DNA of 64,000 nucleotides from contig NC_132896.1 of NCBI RefSeq assembly GCF_030463535.1, positions 31,304,023-31,368,022 of the forward strand, written 5' to 3'. Below, one piece after another: positions 21,610-34,360 of the stretch. Each line of letters starts with the position of its first letter. Within the stretch, counting starts at the first letter, position 1. Origin of the DNA: Salminus brasiliensis (taxonomy: Eukaryota; Chordata; Actinopteri; Characiformes; Bryconidae). Under the pieces are notes generated by a model. The model was not told the origin of the DNA. It ran no database searches and saw only the letters and a program-made list of their open reading frames with translations. The position numbers and the translations under genes are program-made.

Positions 21610-22904
21610 TTTCACTGCCTGGTGGACATCGATTACTTTAGTTCGAGCAGTTGACAGTTGCTTGAGCCCATGTTTGATGAATGTTAGCACAAGGTTTCAA
21701 CAATCAGAGAATGTCTAAAGCATTGTTCGATTTAGGATTCGATTCAGCTGAGAGTTTCTAATTATGATTGGGCTGATTTGCTAATCAAGGTCTAAGACCT
21801 TGTCAAATAAAAGTCTTGTAGGATGGCCAAACTTTGTGCACAGGCTTCCCTGCATCTCCAGAGGAGATGTGTTTTATCCACTATGCTATGTGTTTTATCC
21901 ACTATGTTCCTTTAAGTTCCTTCAGGTCCTTCAATAATTTATTATTCTTATTTATTTACTTATTTTATTAAGCAACCCTTACTGCTGTATACTTACTTCC
22001 AACCTCTTTAGTCTTTGTTTAGTTAAAAATAACCACATTATGCCACAAGATGGCTAGTTGACCACCTTGGTCATACTGGTGATCTAGTTTCGTCAGGTTA
22101 ATTATCCTACTAAACCATCAAACTCAAACAAAAACATACCATATGCTGGTCAAGAGCTAAGCTGGGCAACCAGCTTGACCACCTCGAGCTGGCCAGGCTG
22201 TATTTTATTAGTTTTTTTAACCTTGGAGGGATATTTACTATCTTAGCCTGAATTTCCTACCTCTGCATTATGCAATACGACACTTCCTTGATAGTATCAG
22301 TAGTGCTTTGCTGGTGGGATTTCCAGTGCTGCTCTGATGACACATACATTCGTGACAGGTCAGAGTTACTGAGAGCAAATCTCCACAGGCCCCAGCACTG
22401 CACCAGAGAGGACACCCAGGAGCAATGAATATTTCTTGGGCAAGCCTCACTTGCAGTTCAGCTCGCTGAAACAGTTCCTGAAGAATGATCATACACTTGT
22501 ACAGCCTGAAAACAGAGAAGCATGGGCTGAAAGCCTCCCTTGGGGCATATCTGTGCATGTGCCTGAACGTCAGGATAGCCCATTCTTCCAGAGCCTTATT
22601 ACTGGGTCGCCAATTCAACCCATCTTCTGTATCCACATGGGCTCTGGCTGCTGTCATTTGGCAAATGGTGCTGTGGCATCTGGTCATACCAACTACCCAA
22701 CGACAGATTATATGATCAAACTATCAGACTGCTCAAGCCATCTCACCCAAACCCATAATCTCATTCCCCCACACTGTCACTTTAAAACCGATTTGAACTG
22801 GTTTTGATGATGGACTTCACGAGCCATTGGCACTGTCCACTGTCTACTGGACTTTAATGTTTACTGTCTGTACGGACATTAAACTGTCTCTCTGTATAGT
22901 CTTA
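21610..22904. other. Spacer with unrecognised overlapping ORFs
   Basis: Contains a minor patch of GCTGGTCAAG/ACCAGCTTGACC sequence (22,037-22,210). At 22,268-22,807 there are overlapping ORFs of 139 codons (minus) and 123 codons (plus) with no domain I can identify. The plus-strand 3' portion (about 22,700-22,900) has the look of a LINE 3' UTR, but this is only an impression. Confidence 0.35.
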
Positions 22905-23995
22905 TACTAGTAAATGGCCTCTTATGCTGAAAAATCCAGCTAGTTTCAGATGGTCTAAGCTGGTCTTTGATGGTCAAGGGTGTTGAATCTCATCATCCAG
23001 GCGAAAACATAACCTATGCTGTTAAGCCAGTTGGATAAACTGGTCAACCAGCTTAGCTCTTTACCAGAATAAAATGGTTAATGGACTAGTTTAATCAAGC
23101 TGGTCATACTGGTTGACTAGTGTGGAGTTAGTTAGTTAACATCTGTTGACCAGTTCGGTCAGACTAGTCATGCTGATCAACCAGCTTGGTCATACTGGTT
23201 GACTTACTTGGTCAGGTTAGTTACTCTTGTTCGACCAGCTCAACCATCAACCTTAAATGAAAGCATACCCTATGCTGGTCAAGAGCTAAGCTGGTCAACC
23301 AGCATTGTGTATGTTGCACAAGCCAGTTGCTTACATGACCAAAAGATCAAGCTTGTTGAGTAGCATGACCAACAAGACCAAGTTGGTAGACCAGTATGAC
23401 CAGCATTACCAAGTGCAACATACACTATGCTGGTTGACCAGCTTAGTTCTTGGCCAGCATAGGGTATATTGCACCTGGGAATGCTGGTCAAACTGGGCGA
23501 CCAGCTTGGTCTTATTGGTCATGCTACTCAATAAGCTTGGTCTTTTGGTCCTGTGGGCAACTGGCCTGGTCATGCTGATCATGCCAGTCAACCAGCGTGG
23601 TCTATCTTGGTCAGGTTGATCATGCTTGTAGATCAGCTAAATCATCCAACCCAAACAAAAAAAATACCCTATGCCGATCAAGAGCTATGCTGGTCAACCA
23701 GCATACTGTATGTTGCACTTGGTCTTGATGGTTGGTCAGGTTGACCATGTTGGTCTTATTGGTCATGCTACTCAACGGGCTTGGTCTTGCTGGTCATGCT
23801 GATTGACCAGCTTGGTCTTGTTGGTCATGCCAGTGGACCAGCTTGATGATGCTTGGTCATACTAGTGGTCTAGCCTGATTAGGTTGACCATGCTTGTAGA
23901 CCAGCTAAACCATCAGACTCAAACAAAAACACACCCTATGCTGGTCAAGAGCTAAGCTGGTCAACCAGCTTAACCAACTTGATGACCACCTCTTT
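22905..23995. repeat. Degenerate array of GCTGGT / ACCAGC near-palindromes
   Basis: About 1.1 kb composed of variants of ATGCTGGTCAACCAGCTTGG and TTGGTCATGCTGGTTGACCA, with longer recurring blocks such as CAAACAAAAACATACCCTATG followed by CTGGTCAAGAGCTAAGCTGG at 23,256, 23,650 and 23,918. Units face both ways, so many segments can pair with neighbours. Flanked on both sides by the 630 bp duplicated blocks. ORFs of 60-104 codons here are repeat products. Confidence 0.85.
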
Positions 23996-24014
23996 CATTC
24001 AGCAGGCCTTTTGT

Positions 24015-24640
24015 CGTCTCAGGCTTTGTAAACTTTGCTTGAGCTAAGACAGGGTAGCTGGACTCTGGACTTTTTAAGAAATGTTTGGCAAGGTTGGAAT
24101 TCCTCAGGGTTCAGTGCTTAGCCCCGTTTAGGTTGGATCTTCAACACTGGACACAAGAAGCATTAACACAATCATTTTACAGCGCATATGGCTGATATCT
24201 AAGGTGTGAAATCCAATAATTATGCATTCTAGCCTGTTCACCTTTGAAATGATCTTCTAATCTAATGATGTTTTAACTAACCAGAGCTTCAGCACTGGTC
24301 TGTCACAAATTGGTCCATGCAGTTAACCTGCACTTCAGACGACTGTAGCTCTGCTCTGAAATAAAAAGAAGCAAAGCAAATTTGATTTTTAATTAATTAA
24401 TTTATTTGACATACTTTACATCAAACAGAACATTAAGAACATCCAGCCCTACATTTTATTGCCACTTCTTTTTCAAGTTTTCAGTGCTCTTCCTTGCAAA
24501 AGGTCTGTAGTTCTGAGATATGCTTGGGTGTTCCTGCATGCACAGCTTGTCTAAGGTCTTACCATCATACCAGCAGTTTTCTCCAAGGGCTTTCTTGGTC
24601 TTTCAGATCATCATCTTGACCCCCACATTCTTCTTATAGC
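24015..24640 (+). repeat. 630 bp duplicated block B (partner 20,981-21,609)
   Basis: Second copy in direct orientation, moderately diverged, with an AT-rich expansion near 24,385-24,410. It is followed immediately by CAACCAGCTTAACCAGCTTG, a further piece of the GCTGGT/ACCAGC repeat, so array and block probably moved or duplicated together. Confidence 0.85.
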
Positions 24641-25763
24641 CAACCAGCTTAACCAGCTTGACCACCACATCTTTTTTTTTCCATATTTTCCATATTGCTA
24701 GGCTAATTTCACTATGTACTATGCTCAGGCCTCTCTTTATATAATGTGACACATTAGTCATTCCAGCCTGAACAGTTGTGTTCCCTGAAAGGGACTCTGT
24801 ACACAGTGTCGTATCACAATGAATAAAACGAATAGAAGAAAAATAGAATATAATAAAGCGACAGAAGAGCAGGGAGAGAGACTATAATATCCCTTTTTAA
24901 ATTCCAAGGAAATACAGACACATACAAACAAATTGGCAAGTGTGTGACCACATGCAGAGTTCTAAGCAGCATGGATGAGTCAAAACATTGATCACACTCT
25001 TTTGCTTTTACGGTTATTCCGGCTGAGGATCACAGCAGCTCAATTCTCAACTCGTTTCTCTTTCTTCTTCACCGTGCACCCATGCATATTTCTATCACAG
25101 AGCAAATCACACAGCCGTTCAGGTCAATAAGACACAGAGTTCCTCTGCAAATGAGCTCCCATAAATGGAGGTGTTACTGAAGTAATGTTTAATGTACTGT
25201 GGTCAGTGCAGCTGCTGGCAAAACTGCCCTGATGGGTGTACATGCTGAAGGTTTGGGACAATTTTGTGCTCTCTTATTATCTTCATTTTTTTATTTTAGG
25301 CTTGCTAGCAGTGACACCCCACCTCAAAACATACTTCTCACAAACATAATATGAGACCATGTTAGCCTCTTTTCCCTGTAGGCCTAAATAGTTCTAAGTA
25401 TGATGAGTAACGTTTAGCATTACCACACAAACAAAGCAGTTAATGACGGAGCAATTTGTTGAATATTTATGCTGGTATGCTTAAATATCAATCCATAAAA
25501 TTTCATAAAAAAAATACCTGTTAGCTAAGATGATTGGCGTTAGCTTAGCTGGGGTTACCTCTTCTTACCTTTCTGGCTAACAGAGGCACCACTGATGTAA
25601 TTTGATAAATCTAAGGGACTGAAATCGAGCGACTGGTGAGGGATGGACAGATGTAACAGTAAATATACAGGACTTATTAGGTCAGGTCTAACTTAGTGTT
25701 AGATATGACAAAAGAACTACAGCAAGATATAGCTTTCAGGCTAGTAGCTGGCAAAAGGTAAGC
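24641..25763. other. Spacer, nothing recognised
   Basis: No gene or clear repeat seen. Confidence 0.35.
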
Positions 25764-25845
25764 GGTGGTTGGTGTGGCGCAACTGGCAGAAGGTAAGCGG
25801 TGGTTGGTGTGGCGCAACAGATAACACCACTTCCTTAACTTCCTT
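25764..25845 (+). mobile_element. SINE head pieces (two in tandem)
   Basis: GTGGTTGGTGTGGCGCAAC occurs twice, about 37 bp apart, the second continuing AGATAACACCACT as in the SINE at 17,400. The rest of the SINE is absent. Confidence 0.65.
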
Positions 25846-27009
25846 ATTTCCCCGGTTAAAAACAGAAGGGTACAGTAGATGTGTTTCGAGGGGTCATCAG
25901 GCCAGCCTGTGTTGGAGGTCAGATCTTTATGCATTATTAACAGCCTATTTGGAAAGACCTAAAGGGCTGTTGTTTACAGAAACAGGCTCTAGCAAACTAG
26001 ATGTGTGAAGGCTGGCCAAGAAATGGCAGTGTATAGTGTATAGTGTTGACTGAGAATGAGTGGGTCCGTTGTTGGGAGTGTTTTCAGGATGGTGTGCCTG
26101 AATAAAATGCTATGATACATCATAAGGTGGAGTTTATTGCCGAATATGTTTTCCCACATGAACTCCGAGTCGTAGAGTACGAGGTAATGATCTGAGTGTA
26201 GACCACAGAGCGAAATTTTCAGCGTCACACTTCACTCGTTATATGAATCAGATGCCCTTTTTTTCCCCCCACATGCCTTACATTCAGCTTCAAAAGCACT
26301 TCTTATCTGACAGCCTTTCTCTGTAATGGCAGATATGTGTGTATAAAAACTGCTTTTCATCTACTGCACTCGCTATCTCAAAAACAAGTTCTTTGGATAT
26401 TCGGTGCTGGCTTATGCTGTCAGGGAGGCGGCGGCGGAAAGAGTGAAGCTTATTATTGTGTAAATCACATCAGCATTGTTTACAATGCCAGCAGAACCTG
26501 AATAGATGTTCCTCTGCTGCTTCTTTCGAAAGCTGAGCAGATGGTACTATACACTGAGGTATTATGCACTTTGCATGTCTGCAGCTATAGGTTTAAGGGC
26601 ACCAATTAAGTGAAGTATGGCTTGTGCAATATGTAGAGGTACAAAAATACAATTACTACTTAACTGTGTGGGAGTTACAGGTTTAACAGTGTTGACTTTA
26701 GAGCTGGGATGTGAAGAATAACTGTTTAGGAACGAGGAGAAAGAAAGAAACAATGCCTGTGGTTCACAACTGCTTTACCAATCGATGAAAATCGACATCA
26801 GCTCACAGATTTGGGTAAAACACTGGCAGACAAATGAACTGGAGCAGTAATCTGTGGGCCAGCAGGTGGTTGCAGGGCTGATTTTGCATACCAATGTCTT
26901 GCTGCTCTCCACAGCCACCCTCAGGCTTTTCTAAGCCCAGATAAGAGATGTAACGTAGTGCCACTATGGCACAAACTAGCAGTGCGTCACACCAACTAAG
27001 AGCTTACTT
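25846..27009. other. Spacer, nothing recognised
   Basis: Only chance ORFs of 63-85 codons. No recognisable domain or repeat. Confidence 0.35.
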
Positions 27010-27295
27010 ACTACAACCACTGATGGATGAAGTTAATAACTCAGAGTATCTTGTTACAGTGGTACCTGCCTAGGCAGCAAGTGAACAGTCAGCTCTTCAA
27101 GGAAAAGCTGGGCTATACGACTGGATCAGAGCATCTCCAAAACACTGCCGGAATGCGGTGATCAGTACCTACCAAAAGTACTCCAAGGAAGGTCAACCAT
27201 CTGCCGCCTAAGGCTCATTGATGCAACCCATGGAGGCCCAACCTCAGAACGTACAGGACATAAGGATCTGCTGCTAATGCCTAAAAAGGTAAGGT
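27010..27295 (+). mobile_element. Decayed, internally deleted Tc1-like element
   Basis: Same family as 11,100-12,255 and 51,638-52,320. It begins AACCACTGATGGATGAAGTT, then GGCAGCAAGTGAACAGTCAG, ACTGGATCAGAGCATCTCCA, AGTACCTACCAAAAGTACTC, CTAAGGCTCATTGATGCAAC, then jumps to GGAGGCCCAACCTCAGAACG and GGATCTGCTGCTAATG from the far end of the transposase. Frame is lost. Confidence 0.7.
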
Positions 27296-28789
27296 GTATG
27301 GTTGATTTAAGGGTAAGGCTAAGGTTAGGGTTAGGTTTAGGTGCAGGGTTACATTCATCTTAAGGTTCAGTTGCATTTAACACATATTCAGTTGAACGTT
27401 GGTTGAATGTCAGGTGAGCATCTACAAGGCTTCTACAACTGACCATCCAAGGAAAGTGATACTAAACATTTAAACAGCATTAAAATGAGGTCTCGTCACT
27501 TCAAACATTCAGCCCTCTGGATCTGGAGTGTTGCGAAACACATGAATCGTCCCAGGAGTCCAAATGTGCAACCCGCTCTGCTTCATGTGTGTATATTTAA
27601 AAGTTGTTGTTTTTGAACAATTTCTTTTACATGTTAAATCGAAACATGGCTACAGTCCAAAGCAGTCCATCAGCATCTTCAGACAGCTCCACCACTGGTT
27701 TATGGCCCTTGGTATTGATCGACTTCATGGCACGACTCCCAACACATCTAAAGCTCTAGTGTCTTATAGATCTTATAGAAGAGAATGCTTTGCTAAAGTA
27801 TTGACAGAACAGACAGGCGGTGAGTTTAAAACATACTGTGAGATGCTGCAGAAAGTGTTGTTTCTGTTTACGAGTCAATCAGGGTGAGTCATGAAGGTGT
27901 CCATCCATGCATAGGCTATCCCACCTGTACACACATCCATACAGCTGGCTATATGCTAGCTGTAACCTCATGCATTTAAAACAAATGGACTCCAAGATGA
28001 CCTCAGGCACAATGGGCATTTCAGAATTTTACAACGTTTCGGACACAGCTGTCTATCTGACCTCGCTCTTTCTGGGTGGGTAGGGTGGACCTCCCTCTTC
28101 AACCATCACTGAGCTCTATCCCAGCCATTGTGGGCATCTGTTAGCTGATGTAACAGAACTGGCATATGGCAGTGTGTTCTCCTCTAAGTGTGTTGAGATG
28201 TTGATTCAGGGTTGGAGGGGACACCCAGGCCCAATTCTGAGCTTATATGGGAGAAGGTCTCGTTATCATTGGTTTGCTTTCACATAGAAGAATATCATAT
28301 GATCCATTGATTGCTTAATTTGAAGCGCCTCTTTTCAGTGTAAATTTTGCTAATTAGTAGGATGTAGGTTCATCTTTATTGCTATTCCTTATTTTCCTTG
28401 GATAGAAACACTCAGGCAGTGAAGTACAAACTACTGGAGCTACTGGAGTCATGGCATTTCACCATGCTGAACATCTGTAAACAAGGAGCTACTGACGTAG
28501 GAGAAGGTTTTTTTCGACATGCAGGAGACAGTTCGAAGCAATCACATGACAAAATGAACCAATCACACAACCCAATGCAAGACGCCGGCAGCAGACTGCA
28601 GCAGAGTTCACTAGAGGCAAACCCCACACCACCCCAGTCAATTTCAGGAGGACCAGAGATTGGTGCTCTGGACCACTCCCGGGCTCAAAAACAACTTTCA
28701 CACTTGACCAAAGGTACCGAACTCACAGAGCAAGCGGACCTGTGTCCAGAATACAAGCTCTAGTGTGAAAATGCCCTTCTCAGTCTTGT
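27296..28789. other. Spacer with two unrecognised ORFs
   Basis: A plus-strand ORF of 107 codons (27,564-27,887) and one of 121 codons (28,398-28,763) have no domain I recognise and no nearby splice or promoter support. The second overlaps a stretch (about 28,660-28,780) resembling interspersed repeats. Not called as genes. Confidence 0.35.
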
Positions 28790-29360
28790 CAGCCAAGAAC
28801 AGAAAGCTGAGGCTGCAGTAAACACAGGTTCCAAAACCAGACAGTGGAAGACTGAAGAAACATAGCCTAGTCTGACGATTCTCAAATTCTGCTGATTCAC
28901 ACAGATGGTTGGGTCAGAACTGGGTGCCAATAGCTTGAATCCATGGACCCAACCTGCCTAGTGGCAACAGTTCACGCTGGTGGAAGTGGAGGAATCTTTT
29001 CTTGACACACTTTGGGCTCATTAATACCAGTCTTTGCCTATTTGAGTATTGCCACAATTTACCCATCTTCTAAAAGCTACCTCCAGCATGATGATGCACC
29101 ATGTGACAAAGCAAAGCCTTTTAAACTGGTTTCATGAACATGATAATGAGTATGGTGTTCTTCACTGGCCTTCCCAGTCACCAGATCCGCATCTAATAAT
29201 CTCTCTTGGTAGAACAGGGGATTTGCAGCATGAACAGTCTTCTGAAACAATCTGCAGGAATTCCATGCTGCAATCATGTCAACAAGGGACCAGAGTTTCC
29301 TTGCCATGAAGAATTGAAGCTGTTTTGAGAGCAAAAGGAGGCCCTATCCAGTATTAGCTG
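28790..29360 (+). mobile_element. Decayed Tc1-like transposase fragment (DDE region)
   Basis: Plus-strand remnant of a Tc1-like transposase, from the Q-L-x-F region (GCCAAGAACAGAAAGCTGAG) through a catalytic-domain core reading YLQHDDAPCDKAK, NWFHEHDNEYGVLHWPSQSP and a frameshifted C-terminus, ending GCAAAAGGAGGCCCTATCCA and TATTAG. The HDD and WPSQSPD motifs surround the second and third catalytic positions of the family. Several frameshifts and stops; inactive. Same family as the relic at 32,960-34,360. Confidence 0.8.
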
Positions 29361-31811
29361 ATGACATTAATTGGAGTTTAGGCAACAAAATCTGTGGTAT
29401 TCAAATGATTCCAGCTATTCTTACTGATTAGTATGAAAGAGCCCATCACCAGTTGTGCAGTTGTGGCTAAAATGGCTAGCTGCTGCACTAATACTGCCTA
29501 ATAATTACACAGCTCTTCCTTCTTCATTCTTTAAGTGGCTGTCATAATCAATCATACCTCGCTTACTGCAGTGCCCCCAATGAAAAACAGCTTTAATTTT
29601 GGGCATACTCAAAGAAAATCACCCTGAAAATGGCTACATAACTGATGGTTTTTCAATCTCACTCTGGGGCAGAGCTCATTTGCTGGCAGATTAGTAGATT
29701 TTCCGAGTTCTCCATGCTTCTACATTCTGAGCAACACAATGTTCATGTAGATACAGATCCCAGTGAGATTTTTAAACCATGGCACAAACATGGCCAAGTG
29801 GGAAAAAACAGTGACTATGGAACCCCACTGCTGAAAAATCTACAACACTTATGGGCACAGGAAAGGTGTTTCGCAAGGTGACCTATGATCCCTAAACTCA
29901 GAGCTGGAGGAACCAGCCAGAACTGCTAGCAATGAGGACTACACTGCACATGTGGACCAACCACCAAAACGCCTTCATCTGTACATCCCCAGGATTGCGA
30001 CCTCCAGAGGGTGGAGATGGACGTTCAGGTGGGTGTTGCCGGGATGCTGATGCTGACTTGCTGAGCCAACAACACCGTTTTTCCTTCCTTTCTCTAGCTA
30101 ATAGTCACCTTATCTGTATGTCCATTGGACAGCTAGCTTTAGCTAACTAATATGCCAGCTAGTATCTCAGTGCTGTAAGTAATGCGAATGTGTGTTTTGC
30201 GAATGCGGACCACACTAGCTGAGGCAAGGAGGAGAACTCAAGAAATTTGGGTCGGAGTTCTGGGGGGGGCTTCGAGCTGATGGGACCCAAAGCCAGACCC
30301 CCCTTGCCAGGTAGAGGTGGAGTATGATGATAAGGAGGGGCAGGGGCGGTTGTGGGGTGCAAGTTTTCGTCACGAGAACGAGAAGGGAGAGGAACGGTTT
30401 TATAGTGTGTAGAAATGGAGGGGAGGAGTTTGGGCGTGGTCCTTTTCCCAAACTTTCAGTTATTGCATAACTTAGATGTGCGGTACCTCTGCTCATCACT
30501 TACGACGAGCAGTTGAGTGGTTGTGCCTGTTTGTCCGACCCCTTATCAAACTCAGAGATGCAAATTGATTGATTTGTTGCTAACACAACACGCTAATGTT
30601 AACTCCAGTGCCTGTACTACAGCTGATCTACATTTCCCATAATGGCATGTTGTAGGTTGCTTCGGCATGCAGTTTTCCAAGCCGCCTACGTGGCCGTGGG
30701 AGCACATAGCTAGCCGTATGTTTCAGTCGGTGCAGCCTTTTTATAGCTTGGTTACATTTGAGGAGTGACACCACGTGGTCAGGAGATTTTCACGACAGTA
30801 AAGTGAGTTGGGTGTATTGGTTAATATGACTTTTTGGGTACTTTGTAGATTCTGTGCCTTAGCCTTGGCTGTCTCTTATTGAAGATGGATAAAAATAGAA
30901 TTAATTAGGGTATATCAATATTGAAACCTTGAAATCTAATATCTCCAAAAGAGAAGGAAGAGACCTTCTTAAATGTCAATGGATGTTAGTACTGAGTAAG
31001 ATTCAGATTACAATAAAAAAAAATAAAAAATAGGGTTGAAAAACAAAGAAAACAGAGGTTTTGTGTGACCTCATATTGTGAAATGGCATTTTCATCACCA
31101 ATAACCTGAAATCTAAATAGTGTCAATTTTATTTATTTAGTAAGCAGATTTCATCTTGTTATCGCGACCAATGACAAGAATGGGACAGGAGGCCTTCTGA
31201 AAACACGCATTTCTGTCAGTCATTTAGTTGAAAAGGTTTCACTGCAGCTCAGGATTGACACAGTGTGAATGAAGGAGCTTCTCCATCTCCAGGTAGAAAG
31301 TAGGGACGACTCAAGCAGTAAAACAAATCTCCACTAAAATCCCACATTGGAATCTGGTTTCATCGATGCAGATCCCACCAGAGACATTTCTGCCACTATG
31401 CCAGTAAAAGATTTTCTATGCAGAAAACAAAGCCTATTTCACTTCCCTTAAGAAATGCAAATGAGATGTAAATGTGATGTTTACGTGTCGGAAATGTGTG
31501 CAAGCATGTAAACAAAAAAGTGTTCTGCGAGATTTGTTTTGAGCAAATGTAGTGACACTGTCTAAGCAGCCCATGAAGCAACCCCTGGTCTCGTGGAGGG
31601 GGTTTGTTTTTTTCAAGTGAGCAGTAGGATGGATTCAAGCCCACTGCAAAGCACAGGAACCGTCAAACCTGTCAGAGGAGTCCTCATACGACTGTCATCT
31701 AGCAGTCGGCACATGCACTTGTACTGTTGCTGGTTTGCAGACATTGTAACTAGCACTTCTATTGACTGTGGCTGTGCCATAGACATGGAAATGAATATGA
31801 GGTAAGAAGAG
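29361..31811. other. Spacer, nothing recognised
   Basis: Short ORFs only (60-94 codons), none with a domain. G-rich patches occur near 30,260-30,350. Confidence 0.35.
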
Positions 31812-32420
31812 AAACCAGTGGTTCCTCCTCATGCTCTTAGAGATGTTCTCATATAGACTCTCAGTTCTGCTCAGTGGTTCCTCCTCATGCCCTTAGAGAT
31901 GTTCTCATATGGACTCTCGGTTCTGCTCAGTGGTTCCTCCTCATGCTCTTAGAGATGTTCTCATATGGACTCTCGGTTCTGCTCAGTGGTTCCTCCTCAT
32001 GCTCTTAGAGATGTTCTCATATGGACTTTCAGTTCTGCTCAGTGGTTTCTCCTCATGCTCTTAGAGATGTTCTCATATGAACTCTCAGTTCTGCTCAGTG
32101 GTTCCTCCTCATGCTCTTAGAGATGTTCTCATATGGACTTTTAGTTCTGCTCAGTGGTTCCTCCTCATGCTCATAGAGATTTATTCATTTGGACTTTTGG
32201 GTCCTTGTAGTGGTTCCTTCTTATGCTCTTTCCATTACCTTCCAGAACTTTCCATTCTGCTCAATGGTTCTTCCTCATGCTCTTAGAAATTATTTCTATG
32301 GACTCTTGGTTTTGCTCAGTGGTTCTTCCTCATGATCTTGGAGAGTTTTTCATTTGGAGTTTTGGTTCTTAGTGGTTCCTCCTCATGCTTTCAAAGAGTT
32401 TCTCTGAGGTTCTTTTTTTC
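31812..32420 (+). repeat. Minisatellite, about 56 bp unit, about 10 copies
   Basis: Unit: CTCAGTGGTTCCTCCTCATG, CTCTTAGAGATGTTCTCATA, TGGACTCTCGGTTCTG. The first six copies are nearly identical; later ones (from about 32,160) decay. An isolated extra unit lies at about 32,915-32,962. Open frames through it reflect the period and lack of stops, not a gene. Confidence 0.9.
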
Positions 32421-32959
32421 TTCATGCTTTTTAAGTTCCCCTGGTTCTTCTCAACAGTTCTTCCTTGTGTGATTTGGGAGTTTTTTTGGAGTCTTGGTTC
32501 TTTTCATTCGCTAAACATGAACATTAGCCTGAGTTTGCTAGGGCAGAAGAAGTGCCTTGAGGTCTCTAATGGGGAGTTGACACTGGTTCTGTCAATGTGT
32601 TGCCACAGCCACCACGTTTGGGCCATCATTTAGCAAATTCTGCATTTCATTAATCAACCTGACGCACATCTGCTCACTGTTGAAGCAGACGCTGTGCACA
32701 CATGGATGTACTCCGGTCTTATAAATGACCAAAACCATTCAAATATAGTAGATTAATGATCCATTTAAATTTGGAAAAGAGAAGCCTAGCAAAATGGAGA
32801 ATCAAACCCAGGGTAGAAAACCAAAGAGAAGACAACATGAACAATGGAGAGATTATTCTATAGCCTTTATTTTCTCATTTTTATCATGGATGCCGATCAT
32901 TCTAGAGGGCTTTTGGGTCTTGGTTCCTCTCAGTGGTTCGTCTTCATGCTTTTAGAGAT
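32421..32959. other. Spacer
   Basis: No gene; contains the stray minisatellite unit near 32,915. Confidence 0.35.
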
Positions 32960-34360
32960 AGTGTTCCTAATATATATACACACACTAATCAAGACCTTTA
33001 TTAAGAACACTATACTAATACTAGTTTGGGCCTCATTTTGCCCTCAGAGCAGCTTCAGTTCCTCATGGGGTGAAATCGGCAAGATGTTGAGATTCTGCTC
33101 CATGTTGACATGACTGCACACCATTCCTGAGGCTAATGTTCTACCACACTCCGAAGGTGTTATATTGGATTCAGATCCAATGACTGGGAAGGGCCACTGA
33201 ATAACACTGAACTCATTGTCATGTTTATAAAACATGACACAGTTTGAGGCCATTGCTTTGGGAGGCGGTGCATCATCATGTTGGAAGTAGCTGCTGGAAG
33301 TTGTGGAGATTATGCACACCTTTTGGGAGAAGGTAGTTGAATATATCTTCTCTGTAAATAAGTCACACCTCCCCCTGGACCCTGAACTGCATTTTCTCAA
33401 TGGTGACTCAAGATGCTACACCATGGGAGGATACTGGGGAATATGGCTAGCTGGCTTAATTGTGGCAAAAAAAGCAATTGTACAGCGTTGGTTACCCCCT
33501 CGTAACCTCATACCCTCCAGATATCACTGGTTCCATACCCTACTGCATATCGTCGCTGTCCAATGAAAAACATGTATCTCCAAAAGGGTGGCTTTATAGG
33601 AGAAGGCAAAAATTAGTCCTGTTTACTCCAAGTAATTTAGAGCATTTCTATTGGTATGTTTATCCAGAACATCCATCTACACTGTGCACCTACAGGGACA
33701 AAAAACATGGACACAAATGGAGATACATGTTTTTCACTGGACAAAAGCGATATGCTTTATCTGGAATTATCCGCAAGAATGAGCAATGCAGCCCTTAAAA
33801 CTGGAATACATGGAATAATGGACTATCCAAAAGTCTCTTCTGTTTGTTTAAATATATGCTATGCTAGGATGTCAGTTTTTGGCTGCCCTGTGGTGTTAAA
33901 TCTCATGTGGGTGTGGGTAGAGGTTGGGATATTGGGTGTTTGTTCAATGGAAACAAATAAAAGAATGAATCACATAAAAAGAGATGCTAAATCGTGCTCA
34001 TGAAGGGATGCACATGGTCAGCAACAATACTCAAACAGGCCATGGCCTTCAAATTAACCCCCCAACACCATTACACCACCTCTACCAGTCTGCACTGTTG
34101 ACACCAGGCAGGTTGGGTTTATGGATTCATGATTTTGGCACCAAACGCTGATCCTGCCATCTGAGTGAGATTCCTTAGACCAGGATATGTCAACTCACCC
34201 GTGTTGGTGAGCCTGTGCTAAGCCACTGCAGCCTCAGCTTTCTGTCCTTGGCTGACAGAAGTGGAACCATACATGGATCTTCTGCTGTTGTAGATCATCC
34301 AGCTCTGGGTTTGTTGTGTTGTGCACTCTAAGAAGGGTTTCTAGCCACACATACTCACAT
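32960..34360 (-). mobile_element. Decayed Tc1-like element split by an L1-like insert
   Basis: Minus-strand relic of the same Tc1-like family as 28,790-29,360. The lower part (32,960-33,310) encodes a degraded C-terminal DDE segment with YFQHDDAP and KHDNEFSVIQWPF. The upper part (about 34,000-34,360) matches the preceding catalytic-core segment (GGTCAGCAACAATACTC, CACCATTACACCACCTCTAC, CTCAGCTTTCTGTCCTTGGC). The two halves are separated by about 690 bp of unrelated LINE-like sequence. Inactive. Confidence 0.75.
33310..34000 (+). mobile_element. L1-like LINE ORF2 3' fragment
   Basis: Plus-strand frame 33,303-33,566 includes HTFWEKVVEYIFSV, PLDPELHFLN, and WLAGLIVAKKAIVQRWLPP. This resembles the C-terminal region of fish L1-type ORF2, where a PLDP.LxLL motif precedes a small-residue helix and W(L)KP/PP. 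The 3' end has AAACAAATAAAAGAATGAAT, an A-rich tail. ATGCACA occurs just left (about 33,313) and right (about 34,008), a possible short target-site duplication. Family assignment is inferred from motif resemblance. Confidence 0.55.

Noticed and set aside
22268-22807. Overlapping 139-codon (minus) and 123-codon (plus) ORFs
   Set aside because: No domain, no splice or promoter context, and the surrounding DNA is repeat-rich.
27564-27887. 107-codon plus-strand ORF
   Set aside because: No domain or supporting signal; within the range expected by chance in 64 kb.
28398-28763. 121-codon plus-strand ORF
   Set aside because: Composition is unremarkable, no recognisable domain, and the 3' part resembles interspersed repeat sequence.
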